From Sweltsa coloradensis (Eukaryota; Arthropoda; Insecta; Plecoptera; Chloroperlidae): DNA of 64,000 nucleotides. Positions 10,422 through 21,358 of the stretch are shown here, piece after piece. Made by a program: the position numbers and the translations under genes. Each line of letters begins with the position of its first letter. Within the stretch, counting starts at the first letter, position 1. The DNA lies in NCBI GenBank assembly GCA_024449915.1, contig JAMZAV010004581.1, forward strand, positions 1-64,000. The letters run 5' to 3'. The notes under the pieces were generated by a model. It was not told the origin of the DNA, made no database searches, and saw nothing but the letters and a program-made list of their open reading frames with translations.

Positions 10422-11625
10422 GAGATTTCATTTCATTTCATTTTATTGTCTTGTTTTGTATACTTAATACTAGCATATATTGTTACAATGTTATGACATG
10501 GTAAACAAGTTCTAAACATTACATTATAAGCTAGCTAGCTATTAAACACGTCTTTTCAAAAGAAAAAAATTTACATTAATTACAAAATACACTTTTACAA
10601 CAATACAATAATACACAATAAAAATATATACTTTTACACTAATATAAGATAGGCTACTAGATAATATAAGTCTAGGCATCTATAATATGCAAAATAAATT
10701 GTATTGTCAAGTCATATTATTATTGTCCGCCAAGAACTCCTCAATATCGTAGTATTCTTTTTCAACAAGAAATGTCCTAAGATCCTTTTTAAATGTATCA
10801 GTTGGTTTGTTTTTGATAATGGCAGGTAGCTTATTAAAAAGGATTATTCCTGCATATGTGGGGCTTTTCTCATATACAGCCAGCCTATGGGATGTCACAA
10901 ATATATCATTTTTCCTCCTAGTATTGTAATTATGAATATTGATGTTTTTTTTTATATCTCCCCTATGATTAATTAAAAATAATATTACTTTGTAAATATA
11001 GAGGCATGCAAGAGTAAGAATATTCAACGTTTTGAAATGTCCTCTACATGTATCCCCTTTCTTAATTTTATCTAGTATTCTTAAAGCTTTTTTTTGCATG
11101 ACAAAGATCTTATGAAAATTGTTTTTTGATGTATTACCCCACGCTATTAATCCATAGCTCAAATGTGACTCAATCAGGGCATAGTACACTACTAACAGCA
11201 AACTTCTATCTGCATATATTTTCATTTTACGTAAGACATATATATTGGAGCTTATTTTATTTGCTACATAATCAGTGTGGATGTCCCACGATAAGCACTT
11301 GTCAATATACAGTCCTAAGAACTTTGCTGTGTCTATTTGTTCAATAGGAAGGTCTTCATCACACAACCTGATACAAATATTTTGATCTTCCATATTTTTC
11401 CTTGGGAATATCATACATTTAGTTTTCTTATTATTCATTATTAGGTTATTTGGTTGCAGCCACTGCGCCACTTCGTTAAAACTGATAAAAGCGGTCTTTT
11501 CTAATGTTTCTATAAGTGCATGAGCAAGGGTGGTGGTTGCGTCATCTGCATACAGAAGCATATCCCCTTCACTTATTGCACATGGCATGTCATTTATTAG
11601 TATATTGAATTTGAATATATTGAAA
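10422..11625 (-). mobile_element. 5'-truncated LINE, 3' half
   Basis: Minus-strand element beginning inside the reverse-transcriptase palm at about 11620 and ending at a short ATGAA/TTTCA-type tail at 10425-10445. Between the stop of the coding part (10707) and the tail lies an AT-rich 3' UTR of about 260 bases. It sits wholly within the large intron before the PHD exon. Confidence 0.8.
10707..11620 (-). pseudogene. LINE reverse transcriptase, catalytic motif to C-terminus
   Basis: About 300 residues open without a stop: NILINDMPCAISEGDMLLYA then DDATTT (catalytic YADD), NNKKTKCMIF (motif D), AKFLGLYIDKCLSW, ESHLSYGLIAWGNTSKNNF and QKKALRIL, ending DNNNMT. The order and spacing fit a jockey/CR1-group LINE. 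It lacks the endonuclease and fingers, so it is a dead 5' truncation, but the uninterrupted frame suggests a fairly recent insertion. Confidence 0.85.
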
Positions 11626-11842
11626 TTGATGTGCGCCTTGTGGCTTAATAGCAGCTAACTTCACTCAATTGTTAATTGTTATTTATATTTTCTGTAGGAA
11701 CTCGGCTTGATACGTGAACGAGTTCATTACAATCAAGCCACCTGGCACACATCTCGCATGAATTATGTAATATTTTGCTTTTACTTCATGGTGTTCGTCA
11801 GTGCACGTCGTGTTTATATCCGACTTGTTTCTCTTTGATCAG

Positions 11843-12004
11843 GTGGAGAAGGACGACCACGATTGGTACTGTTCGGAATGTCACAGCGGAGGAGACGTTA
11901 TCTGCTGTACGACTTGCTATCGTGTATATCACTTGGCCTGCATCACCACAGAAGAGTTGCCAGATGAAGACGTTAAGAATACCTTCATTTGTATCATGTG
12001 CAAG
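11843..12004 (+). CDS. ZMYND11: ZMYND11 PHD-finger exon
   Basis: Acceptor gatcag at 11842; 54 codons. The exon is a complete PHD finger: WYCSEC, then GGDVICCTTC, YRVYHLAC, and CIMC at the end, giving the C4HC3 zinc-ligand series. In ZMYND11 this finger precedes the bromodomain and forms part of a PHD-bromo-PWWP cassette that engages chromatin. The 3' boundary is unusual: the sequence is AAG followed by GCAAGT, a classic GC-AG donor, with no GT donor at the right place. Reading on would give an unrelated tail and a stop at 12029-12031, whereas splicing at GC joins in frame to the next exon and matches human spacing. Confidence 0.93.
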
Positions 12005-12010
12005 GCAAGT
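12005..12010 (+). promoter_or_regulatory. GC-AG splice donor of the PHD-exon intron
   Basis: The donor reads AAG|GCAAGT, the consensus for the minor GC-AG class of U2 introns. The intron ends at the normal acceptor at 14588. Use of this donor is required to keep the frame from CIMCK into MCDTKKKD. Confidence 0.85.
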
Positions 12011-12680
12011 TCATTACAGTTTCAATTGTAATGTGCCGTAAAACATTCTGTATGTTTTTTGGATGCTCCATTTGGGTCCGAATTTGATCTATAGCTTACA
12101 TGTCCAAAGGAACAATAAAGCACTCTATGGGTGCTTACGGAAACCTCAAGAATCGATCGGATTCAACCCACTTGATCCTTCTTTTTCAGGGATCACTTAG
12201 ATCCAACCTGATTATGTGGTCTGACGGATCTTTTAAGCTTTTCGAACGCAGATACTTTCAATCGGGCTGGTTTCCGAATTACAGTTTATGTCTGGATCCG
12301 ATCTGGTTAACCAGATCAAGGCTGGTTTCCGTAAACACCCTATACTATCCTAGTGAAACCCTACAGAAACATGAACCGAAAGCAAGTATTACCAGTACTA
12401 ATTTGAAATTTTGACTACCGGTAACTACAAGTAGTACTACTACATAGTCTATTTTCGGAAGCAATTTTAGAGTGAGTTTGTGTTTTATAATTTTGGATGG
12501 GTTCTAGTGGATTGAGGTTGGTGTTGTGATCCCTTGGTCATGTAGGCCTACTGGCCTACTTCTTACCTGTAATAGACTATAGTAGGCCTACACCTTCTTC
12601 AGAAGTAAAAGTCTTGTCACAACTCACAAATTTCATGCTGTATTTTAGGAACAAAACCGTCCACAATGTGTTTTACATTA
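12011..12680. other. Intron sequence without recognised elements
   Basis: Within the GC-AG intron. Contains several GATCCGA / TCGGATC-type words at 12150-12320 (ATCGATCGGATTCAACC, GGTCTGACGGATC, GTCTGGATCCGATC), which look like a degenerate inverted-repeat element. AGGCCTA words at 12545-12590. No exon seen. Confidence 0.3.
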
Positions 12681-12912
12681 ATAGTAGAAGTAGAAATCTT
12701 TATTTAGCATTTTGCTATTTTTACATACACACAATACACATACACAAGCATATAATTTTACAATTTACTTTTACATATTCAAGAAATTCAGTCCTCAATG
12801 GACCAGACTGTACGGCTGGCATTTACATTGAATCATTCAAAGCATTAAAATGGTCACAATTTACATTATAAACTTTTTGACTAACTAGGCCTACACTAAT
12901 ATTAAAATATAA
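12681..12912 (-). mobile_element. LINE 3'-end fragment, family with ACT-type tail
   Basis: Shares AGAAATCTTTATTTAGCATT and the following ~200 bases with 17292-17500, including TTCAGTCCTCAATGGACCAG. The short AGTAGAAGTAGAA run is the tail. Only 3' UTR is present here. Confidence 0.7.
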
Positions 12913-12945
12913 AATCACAAACTACCGCCAAGCTTGGATGCAATA

Positions 12946-13756
12946 TAGGAAGCTTCGCAAACGCTTTTTCATGCGCTTTGTTGGATGAGTCTAATTTTTT
13001 AAAACGAAAAAAGCGTAAAATTGCGATTTTCATGAGAAATAATTTTTCGATTACGCTCAAATTTCACACGAATATATTAATTCATAAAATTAAGGTTATG
13101 TGAAAAAATAATTACAATCTGATAAAGCATGTCGGTGTTATAAGTCGAAGAAATTTTCAAATTTTTTTTTTTTTGTAAAATTGCGATTATCGTGAGAAAT
13201 AATTTTTCTATTTCGCTCAAATTTCACACGAATATATCAATTCATAAAATTAAGGTTCTGTAAAAATATCATAACAATCGGATAAAGCATGTAGGCCGAG
13301 GTGTTATATAAGTCGAAGAAATTAAAATAATTGTAAAACTGTGATTTTCATGAGAAATAATTTTTCGATTACACTCAAATTTCACACGAATATATTAATT
13401 CATAAAATAAAGGTTCTGTGAAGAAAATCATCACAATCGGATAAAGCAAGTAGATGTTATAAAGTCGAAGAAATTTAAATTTTATTATTATTTATTTATT
13501 TATTTTATTTTATTTTATTTTTTATTTTTTAAATTTGTGATTTTTATGAGAAATAAGTTTTCGATTGCGCTAAAAAACGTGGCAGTTCTAAGTTTAGAGA
13601 TTTCAAAGTCCTCCAGAAAATTTCATCGCAATTGGTGTATCGGTTTAGCCGGAATCGTGTTAACAGACAAACAAAAATTAAAAAAAAAAAACATTAGTGA
13701 TTTTTTTCTCCAGTGTAGTGAAATGGAATCTTTGCTTCGCTCGCTACCCTCATCCA
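12946..13756 (-). mobile_element. Helentron-like element with three internal ~155-bp repeats
   Basis: On the minus strand it starts TGGATGAGGGTAGCGAGCG at 13756 and ends near 12946 with a diverged CATCCAACAAAGCGC..AAGCG..CTTCCTA end. Inside are tandem copies, about 150-160 bases each, of the segment with ACGAATATATTAATTCATAA and AATCGGATAAAGCATG (13066, 13232, 13388). AT-rich, non-coding. Confidence 0.7.
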
Positions 13757-13771
13757 ATTATCGGGTATTAC

Positions 13772-14452
13772 TAGAGGTAGTGAGAAATGGTGTTATAAAA
13801 ACCCTAATTTCGTTTTATTCAACCTAAATTTCGCGTTTTTCGCGATTTCATTTAAATAATCAAAAACATCTAAAAAAAAACAATTTTTTTAAAATCAAAA
13901 TTTTGAAAAAAGGGGACCTTTTAGTAGGGATGACATCAATTCCAATGAGTTAGAATCGATCATTGTGACCCACAAATCTATTCAGAATCGATTCCCAAGC
14001 AAAAATAAATATTTGTACGCACCATTATTTTGGTGGACTATTGCCGCGGAGTCCGTGATACGCGTCGTTATTTTGACGGTCTATTTCCGTGGAGCCAGTG
14101 ACGTCACAAAACGATGTACCGCCCGCTGCGCGCATAATGTTTTCGGTCTAGACCGGCACCTCAACCAAAATTCACAAAAATTTTGGACCGGCACCTCCAC
14201 TATCCCCCCACATTTTGAGCACTAAAATGTTTAATTTTCGCGAGTTAATTCGCGTTTTGCCCAGTTTTATACAATTTGGTTCGTTATCTCGCGATATACA
14301 CGAGATTTCGCGAAATTCGCGTTTTCAAAATGTGTTTTTTCCATCTCTAAATGATGTAATTCGTCGACAATATTACCTTTTAGGCAATAAAATGGATATT
14401 TAAAAAAATTCGCGAATTTCGTTATCACCATTTTTCACTACCTCTAGCTCTA
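13772..14452. mobile_element. hAT-type MITE, TSD GGTATTAC
   Basis: Perfect 8-bp duplication GGTATTAC at 13764-13771 and 14453-14460. Ends TAGAGGTAGTGAGAAATGGT and ACCATTTTTCACTACCTCTA are inverted repeats; the right end carries 8 extra bases (GCTCTA..). It inserted 8 bp outside the 5' end of the Helentron-like element at 12946-13756. A hAT fragment TAGGGATGACATCAATTCC lies within it at 13926. Confidence 0.8.
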
Positions 14453-14588
14453 GGTATTACTGTCTTCCTGCAACCAGCATTTAGTAATGCACTGCATCAT
14501 TAGTGACTTTCAGCTTCACCCAGGTAGACTACAAATTTATGTATAGTATTTACAATATTTATCATCCTGGTTTTTGCTATTTTTGCAG

Positions 14589-14678
14589 ATGTGTGACACA
14601 AAGAAGAAGGACATGAAATTGAAGAAGCGCACACTCAATCACCTACTGCGTTTTGCTTGCGCTCGTATGAAGGACAGA
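14589..14678 (+). CDS. ZMYND11: ZMYND11 exon, start of bromodomain
   Basis: Acceptor tttttgcag at 14588, donor aga|gtgagt. Thirty codons reading MCDTKKKDMKLKKRTLNHLL and then RFACARMKDR. Human ZMYND11 has a Lys-rich segment followed by GTYLRFIVSRMKER at this place, which is the first helix of the bromodomain. Both junctions are on codon boundaries. The reading frame stays open after the donor to 14816, but that tail (SVCSLSEGREL onward) has no counterpart in the family and runs into a hAT element at 14770, so it is intronic. Confidence 0.9.
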
Positions 14679-14769
14679 GTGAGTGTTTGTAGTCTGAGTG
14701 AAGGCCGTGAATTGCCTGCAAATAATATTGATTTACAACTTTCCAATACCCTACCTAATAGGCCTACCC

Positions 14770-15541
14770 CAGGGCTGCCACTGACATTTAAAAAAAATCC
14801 TGTTGGAGGACGTTAAAAATCCGCAAAAATCCATAAAAAGTCTAAAAACGTTAATTTCATTGATCAAACTATGAAAATGGCTAAATGTTATGTTTATATT
14901 TGTTACCATCATAAGCTAAAAGTTGCCAAGGGCCTAGGCCTATGCACAGACGAGAATAAATGAGCCAGAAACGCCCGTGGTTGCTTTAATTAAGATTGCA
15001 TAAAAATGTAAAATGTTACTTATTTACAGAAAATCTATTTTAAATCTGACTTGGTTAAAAAATTCTTAGGCCTAGCCCCTAGGCCTAGCCGCCTAGGCCC
15101 TGGGAATGTTGCATCACAATTTTGACCTAGGCCCATGTGTTGTGTTTATTAATAACATTGCAGTCTTGCAGAACTTGTTAATAACATTTTAATCATGTAC
15201 TAATTTTATTTTTCACTTTTATGATCACATAATCTTTACTTTATAAACAAAAACTAAAGAAAACAATTTTGTAGGCTCCAATCTCCATTGTTTGTTCTTG
15301 GCTCCGCCCCAAAGCAACTGTTGGCAAAAGCAGTTCCTACAATGTCTAGGACACGGGGCCTTTGCTCCACCCCCTATCGAAAGTCAAATCGAAATTAGCC
15401 CGCGCAGATTCAAATATACAAAAATAAGCATAGAAAACGTAATTAACGAAATATCCGTAAATAAGACTAAAAATCCGTTTATCCGTTTTGCACCCTAAAT
15501 ATCCGTAAAAACGGATAAAATCCGTTAAAACGGCAGCCCTG
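14770..15541. mobile_element. hAT-type element, TSD GCCTACCC
   Basis: Perfect 8-bp duplication GCCTACCC at 14762-14769 and 15542-15549; ends CAGGGCTGCC and GGCAGCCCTG. The subterminal ATCCGTTTTAACGG-type words match the element at 23782-24518, so the two belong to one family. No transposase. Confidence 0.85.
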
Positions 15542-15549
15542 GCCTACCC

Positions 15550-16125
15550 TATCAACTGTACTAATATTCAGTAAACCTATCTAATCCCTCTTTAATTCAA
15601 ATTTTAAACCATTACCTACATAATTACAGTTTGAATTTAAAAAAATGGGGTAGGTCTTATCATAATTAAGAAAGTTAACATTAGGGGATAGGAGCTACTT
15701 ACTGTATTTATGCTAGTACAGGCCTCAAGTAGGCCTATAGTATTACAAATTATCAAGTTCAAAATGTGGGGTGCAACCATTGTGTGAAGCCGTTTGTCAA
15801 TAGTATTTAATATTGATGTCCTACTCTTCAAAATATGAGTGGTCACAAAAAAGATTCGGCCATTACTCTAGGGCGACCTATAAGCGAGTAAATAGAATAC
15901 CTAATACATATTGGCCTAGGCTTACCTAATGCTCTAAGTTGTACCCCTTGATTGATCAACGACCTTTCTTTCAATTCAACATTCAGTTAAGTAGGTTGTG
16001 TCAAAGGGATTGCTATATCCCGCCGCCCCTCATTTTCCTCAAAGCGTTGTGAAAAATCCCTTTTTCTAGGTAATAATAAACTTTGCACTTACTAAAAATA
16101 CTTCTTTCTCTTGCCTCCTGCCCAG
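15550..16125. other. Intron sequence, nothing identified
   Basis: AT-rich intron with scattered AGGCCT words; ends in the acceptor of the bromodomain exon. Confidence 0.4.
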
Positions 16126-16405
16126 CTTCCCGCGGCGCTGATGGACCGCCAAGTTCCGTCGACCGCCACATACATGTCTGACCGGTCGTCAGCCTCCGGT
16201 CAGTGTCTCTCTCAACGAGCCAGCAGCGACGGCTTGGGCTGGGTGACCGACCAAGACGACGCCTGGCGCAGTCAGTTTCTCATCTACCGACCCATGGATC
16301 TGAAGGCGATCGAGGAGAAGACGGACGGAAACAAGTACAAACTGGTTGAAGAGTTCCAGGCAGACGCGCAGACAATCGTGCACAACGTCGTCATTTACCA
16401 TGGAG
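16126..16405 (+). CDS. ZMYND11: ZMYND11 bromodomain exon
   Basis: Acceptor gcccag at 16125, donor g|gtgaga at 16406 (phase 1). The exon codes 93 residues plus one base. The C-terminal half carries bromodomain sequence: YRPMDLKAIEEKTDGNKYKL, then EEFQADAQTIVHNVVIYHG, matching human [35 protein letters not shown]. The N-terminal half (LPAALMDRQVPS.. through DDAWRSQ) is longer and more polar than the ~20 residues in the human protein, so a lineage-specific insertion lies between the first bromodomain helix and the ZA region. It is notably GC-rich compared with the flanking introns. Confidence 0.92.
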
Positions 16406-16564
16406 GTGAGAGAGATTCGTGTACACGGGTACCAATGTTTCATTATTTTTAACTATAAGTATCAGCTCGCCGGGTGAGACCGTCTCGTATTGGTGGTAGA
16501 GGTTTCTAAGATTCTGGAGTGTGACTCGTTGGTTAATTGGGTATTTATTTATTTATTTATTTGA

Positions 16565-17224
16565 TTAAGGCTGTTGTACCACCTCTGGCCGATAATTTGA
16601 AAGTCGAAGAAACATGTCTGAAAAGTTTGCTGAATGAAAGAAGGCCTTTAAAATAACAAAAAAAAATTGTGAATTTTTGGGGGCGGGACATAACCTCACT
16701 TTTGGAAATTATATTTAGATTTTTGGACAAAAGTGTAATACACAATTGTCTAGTTCAAAATTAAATTTTGAGAATCGGTTTTCTGGACATAGTTTCTAAA
16801 CACCTTTAGCTATAACTTGACTATAGCTAAAATAGTTTTCTGAAAATAATAGTTGGTGTACGATTTTTTTTCAAACGGTACCAATACGAGTTTTTTCCAG
16901 TTTTGTACCGTTTGACAAAAAATTTATACACCAACTGTTATTTTCAGAAAACTATTTTAGCTATAGTCAAGTTATTTATAGCTAAAGGTGTTTAGAAACT
17001 ATGTCCAGAAAACCGATTCTCAAAATTTAATTTTGAACTAGACTTGTATATTACACTTTTGTCCAAAAATCTAAATATAATTTCCAAAAGTGAGGTTATG
17101 TCCCGCCCCAAAAAAATCACAATTTTTTTCTGTTATTTTAAAGGCCTTCTTTCATTCAGCAAACTTTTCAGACATGTTTCTTCGACTTTCAAATTATCGG
17201 CCAGAGGTGGTACAATAGCCTTAA
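16565..17224. mobile_element. 660-bp foldback MITE with TTAA duplication
   Basis: TTAA at both ends (16565-16568, 17221-17224). Arms of about 310 bases are near-perfect inverted repeats from GGCTGTTGTACCACCTCTGG to the central loop at about 16880-16905 (GTACCGTTTG/CAAACGGTAC pairs near the loop). TTAA targets point to piggyBac or Kolobok mobilisation. A related end is seen at 43070-43130. Confidence 0.85.
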
Positions 17225-17236
17225 CGTCTATCCTAC

Positions 17237-17240
17237 CTAT

Positions 17241-17291
<51 letters not shown>
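17237..17291 (+). repeat. (AGT)n microsatellite, tail of a LINE
   Basis: About 17 uninterrupted AGT units immediately next to the 3' end of a minus-strand LINE fragment; on that strand the tail reads (ACT)n. Confidence 0.9.
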
Positions 17292-17662
17292 AAATCTTTA
17301 TTTAGCATTTTGCTATTTTTACATACACATACACAAGCATATAATATACAATTTACTTTTACATTTTCATTAAATTCAGTCCTCAATGGACCAGACTGTG
17401 CTTCTGGCATTTACATTGAATCATTCAAAAAGCATTAAAATGTTCACAATTTACATTATCAACTTTTCAACTAACTATTCCTACACTAATATTAAAATAA
17501 TAAGCAAGTCACTTTCTTAAGATATCCTACAATACTACGTTCTACAGATGTTAGACTTAGAATATAACACTATAATGAACAATTTCTGTCTCATATTAGG
17601 TAATTGAGATGACCACTATAGATAGGTTACCTGTGGCCACCTCACATTTTCATTTTATCACA

Positions 17663-17866
17663 TTAACTTGGTTTAGTCCAGAAATCCTCAGTACCAGTAA
17701 CATCTCTATTCCATCCACATCCTTTAACTATCTTACAGCAATTAACTCTAAATCTGTTTATCTCTTGCACGTTTCTTACTTCTAATGGTAACCTGTTAAA
17801 TATTCTCATCCCTTTTGCAAAAATAGTGTTATTTCCAAATTTAGTGCTATTTCTTTGAATGATCAT
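17663..17866 (-). pseudogene. LINE ORF2 C-terminal fragment
   Basis: Sixty-odd residues ending DFWTKPS with FAKGMRIFNRLPLEVRNVQE, a typical C-terminal signature of CR1/jockey-group polyproteins. No catalytic motif remains. Confidence 0.7.
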
Positions 17867-18296
17867 GTAAAAAACTGATCCTCCAATGATGGCGGTCCCA
17901 ATTTTCTATCATTCCTTCTGACAAAATTTGAACTTCTTTAAAAAATTGTCCATCATTAGGATAGTTATGTATTTAGGTCTGTTAAAAAGTTGTTCCATAT
18001 TATCCTTGTCGATGCATGCATCATCTACAGCTGAATTGTGGCCAACCAATGGTCCTCTTTTTTAATTTTTTAAATATTTATCGCTGGTTGGCATTATTTG
18101 CTCAATGTGCTTGCATTGATAGTGTTAGTTCGTAGACCGTACTTTTTTAGTTTTTTTAGTCCCCCAATGAGAATGAGTTTTTATAGCCAAGTGGGTGGTT
18201 TTGAAATGCAAATAATGTTTTAATTTTAATTTTATTAGACAGTAGACACTGTGCCTTATTCTGAATAGTGACTACAATGTGTTGTGTGTTTATCAG

Positions 18297-18493
18297 TTAA
18301 CAGCGGTCTTGCGGATATAGCCCGTCAGATGCTGCGCGATTGCATCTATGATCTCCAAGAGATGGTCCAGTGTGCAGATTGTTACCGTTACTCAAACGAG
18401 AAGAAAGGCAAGCACTGGTTCTGCCAACTCTGCAAAACTCCACATCAACTGGTCTATGCAAAACAAAAAACATTCCCATTCTGGCCAGCCAAG
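18297..18493 (+). CDS. ZMYND11: ZMYND11 exon: bromodomain end, zinc finger, PWWP start
   Basis: Acceptor tttatcag at 18296; donor aag|gtaatc. Two bases complete the split codon, giving GVNSGLADIARQML, the same length as human GADSEQADIARMLY. Then come CADC and CQLC, the CxxC pair of zinc ligands between bromodomain and PWWP, and the start of PWWP, LVYAKQKTFPFWPAK. The FWPAK motif holds aromatic residues of the methyl-lysine cage in the family. The exon is 65 codons and ends on a codon boundary inside PWWP. Confidence 0.94.
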
Positions 18494-19934
18494 GTAATCA
18501 TAGTCAAACTCTATTTTCACGTTCATTTAGTAGGACGTTTTCACGTCGAACGAGTGGTCCGGTTCACATTGACTACTATATAATATATGATCACTGTGTA
18601 ATGTATATGGATGAGTTCAATATTAATAGAATAGGTATGGTTAGGTATCAGTACCAATAAATAGAGACTATGATATTTTATAGCAACAACAACAAACAAT
18701 TGATTGTTACTTTTCCTCTTGCCGACTCCCATTCCTTGCCATTAAATGTTTTTTTGCTATAAATGCTATAAAAATAACATCGAAGCTATTATGCTATTTT
18801 TACAATAATTAATGCTACCTACATTTCTTAAATAAAAGCAAATTACTAATGAGTAATGAGTAATGAGAATGACATACTCACATACATGACTGAGTAATGA
18901 TTAGGTAGCCTAATGAATAATGATGGGAAAGGGTTTGAAAGCCTAAGATTTTCAAGTCGAACTGAGTATTAAAAAGAAAGCTTGATTTTCGAGTTTTAAA
19001 ATCTTCTTAATTTCTTTCAGTCTTAACACTGGACTCAAGGTTGCAGCAATTTAAAAATACTAATGAAATAGAACCACTAGTACTGCACTGTACAATAATT
19101 CTCTTGATTAAAAGTGACCCACAACATTATTTTACCAATGTTATGTTAAATAAATTGATTACCCTCGCTGTATAAACTTTGTATGTCAAATCCTAATATC
19201 AGTGTGAACTAACTGTGAGTTGCCTTGTATTGTTTACATTATGACTTATGAGATAAGATAAAGAAGTACTACGTACACAGATATCAACAGACAGACAGAG
19301 CTGTAACTTCTCCTTCACTCTGTGCTCATTCTCTTTCTCACACCACTACAGTTACACAAGTAAGGTCAGACTCAGAAGGTGTCGAGTTACACTGAAATTA
19401 CTGATGCAGATAGGCCTAAGGCTCAGGTTTGAGTCTAAAATGAAGAGTCATGAGTCATATTGGTATTTAAACTGACATAAGTAGCTTCTTTTAACTAAAC
19501 TTCACTCATTTAAAGCAGCTATTTATGCCAGTTGAGTTTACCAATAAGACACACAATCACTCTTATTGAGTCTGGCAAGATTAGTATGCACATTTTTATG
19601 CCCTAGATAATGGTGGTTTAACAGTTTCTATTTTTTTATTTACTATAGGATACTGATTTATTTGTATATGTTTGTATTGTTTTAAATTGTGATGAATGTC
19701 TATTATTTGTAATTGTTAAGTTTTAGTTACCTGACACTTGTGAGTTGGTAAGTTAACCTGTTGTTAAAGGATATAGAGAATATAATAAGCTCGGCTTGAG
19801 GCAAAACACACACCCCTAAAAGATAGTCTTGCCTCTTTGGATCTTCTTTTCTTCCGTGTACTTCAAGTAGGCAAACCATCTTGCTGCATGATAATTATGT
19901 AATGTCCCAAATACATTGATGTTCTTTTCTGTAG
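18494..19934. other. Intron inside the PWWP-coding region
   Basis: 1.44 kb; GAGTAATGA short direct repeats at 18848-18900; no recognisable transposon or exon. Confidence 0.4.
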
Positions 19935-20051
19935 GTCATTAAGGTGACTGGTGACGAGTATGATGTTCGATTCTTTGGGGGCCAACACCAGAGGGCTGTG
20001 GTTGATAAAGCTAACATTCGTCCAATATCGGTGAACATTCACACACTTAAG
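19935..20051 (+). CDS. ZMYND11: ZMYND11 PWWP exon
   Basis: Acceptor ctgtag at 19934, donor aag|gtgggt. Thirty-nine codons: VIKVTGDEYDVRFFGGQHQR followed by AVVDKANIRPISVNIHTLK. Human has [29 protein letters not shown]. The Phe residues of VRFF complete the aromatic cage for K36me3. The strong similarity through HQRA and the ISVNIH stretch supports full function of the reader domain. Confidence 0.94.
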
Positions 20052-20462
20052 GTGGGTAGTACAATATCTCATCTCTTTATTTTCATTTAAAGTATTATTT
20101 GAAAAAATAAATAGTGGGCCTACATATGAGAATACAATGAATAGTAGAAGCCTTTACAAAAGAACGATCATGAAGGCAGGGCTCCATGTTTCAGGCAGCC
20201 CATTAATTTCCTATACGAATATAAGACATATAGGCCTACTGTTGGTTATTAAAGTGTAGCTGAAATCAAATTTTTGCTGTCTCACTACTGAGTATTTCAA
20301 ATCAACAAATCTTTAGTTATCAGATTAAATTATTCAGTGTGATACCCACTCCAAATTGAATCGAAGTGTGTGTTGTTGGTTCCATTCCTTGTTGCAGTAG
20401 AGCCATGTTAATTCACTGCTCTAGAACCAGATCCTTTGGCCCGGGTTGAATGCATTTAATTA

Positions 20463-21209
20463 CCGTATTGTTCCGAATATAGCGCGATGTTTTTTTCCGA
20501 AAATACAATCTCAAAAACAGCACTCGCGTTATTTCCGCGCGCTTGCATTTGAAATAGCGCCTGAACATAGGCCACGCCTCTATACAACTCCCGCGCATAG
20601 TCTGCTGCGCTTCGCCCCGCCCACCCACTCGAAGCCACTGAACTCGGCCGAACCTTGGGCGAAACTGTCTGCTAGTCGTCAGAATCCTTAACCGTGATCA
20701 CATCGTGACCTAGCTTGACCTACATAGATTTTGTTTGTCGGGGTTGTCTATCTACGTTGCTAAGAGCTAAGAGTCTACGTAACGTAATAATGAGTGATGA
20801 AGGAGAAGATGAAATGGCTCAAGATGAACAAATGAAGACTGCTGATCGCGTGGAAAAGAAAGATTCCTCTGCCTTACAAATCAGCAAGGGATTGCGAAGG
20901 AGCTAGGCCTAGGCCTACGACCATAGATACTAGGGCCTAGTATAACCCCCACCCCCCACCCCACCCCACGACGTAAACATTGAAGACCAGGAATCAGACT
21001 GGTGAACTGTGGTTGACATGTGAGCTTGTGCTTGGCCCTACCCTGTAAAAAACCATAGGCCTAGGCCCTAACATTGTTCAAAATGTTTTGTTGTAAGTGT
21101 TTCATGTACATTTTAATTTTCTTTGATTTTTTTCTTTTTTCTTGAAATGATTCTGAAAAATTGGGGGTCGTGTTATATTCGAGGTCGTGCTTTATTCGGA
21201 ACAATACGG
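20463..21209. mobile_element. TIR transposon, ends CCGTATTGTTCCGAATA, TA duplication
   Basis: Inverted ends CCGTATTGTTCCGAATA and TATTCGGAACAATACGG, each flanked by TA (20461-20462, 21210-21211). The start CCGTATT and the CG-rich sub-end resemble the larger element at 22966-26215. A 63-codon frame at 20790-20906 (MSDEGEDEMAQDEQ) is not recognised and is probably chance or a relic. Confidence 0.7.
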
Positions 21210-21358
21210 TACAATTTTCCTTTTCTATATTTTCCACTACCTGACCTGTTTGTTTGCATCGACCAATCTATGTGAATGCTTTTCCAGTTTATGTTATCTG
21301 ATTGATGAAAGTATGTTAATTTGACAACTTACTGATAATTTTGTCTTCCCTACCTCAG

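Larger units (their letters stand above)
17237..17995 (-). mobile_element. 5'-truncated LINE with (ACT)n tail
   Basis: Minus strand: coding relic at 17663-17866 (KFGNNTIFAKGMRIFNRLPL, the F-N-x-LP motif near the C-terminus of CR1/jockey-type reverse transcriptases, stop at 17663), then a ~370-base 3' UTR and the ACT tail. The 3' UTR matches 12681-12912. Confidence 0.75.

Noticed and set aside
11801..12031. Longer PHD exon with VFISDLFLFDQ at the start and ASSLQFQL at the end
   Set aside because: Neither extension matches the family, and consensus splice sites lie exactly at 11842/11843 and 12004/12005.
16541..16563. (TTTA)n runs as telomere-like or SINE tails
   Set aside because: Short microsatellite without SINE body or the TTAGGG unit.
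20790..20906. Small gene MSDEGEDEMAQDEQ..
   Set aside because: Lies inside a TIR transposon, is short and has no recognised match; treated as a relic or chance frame.
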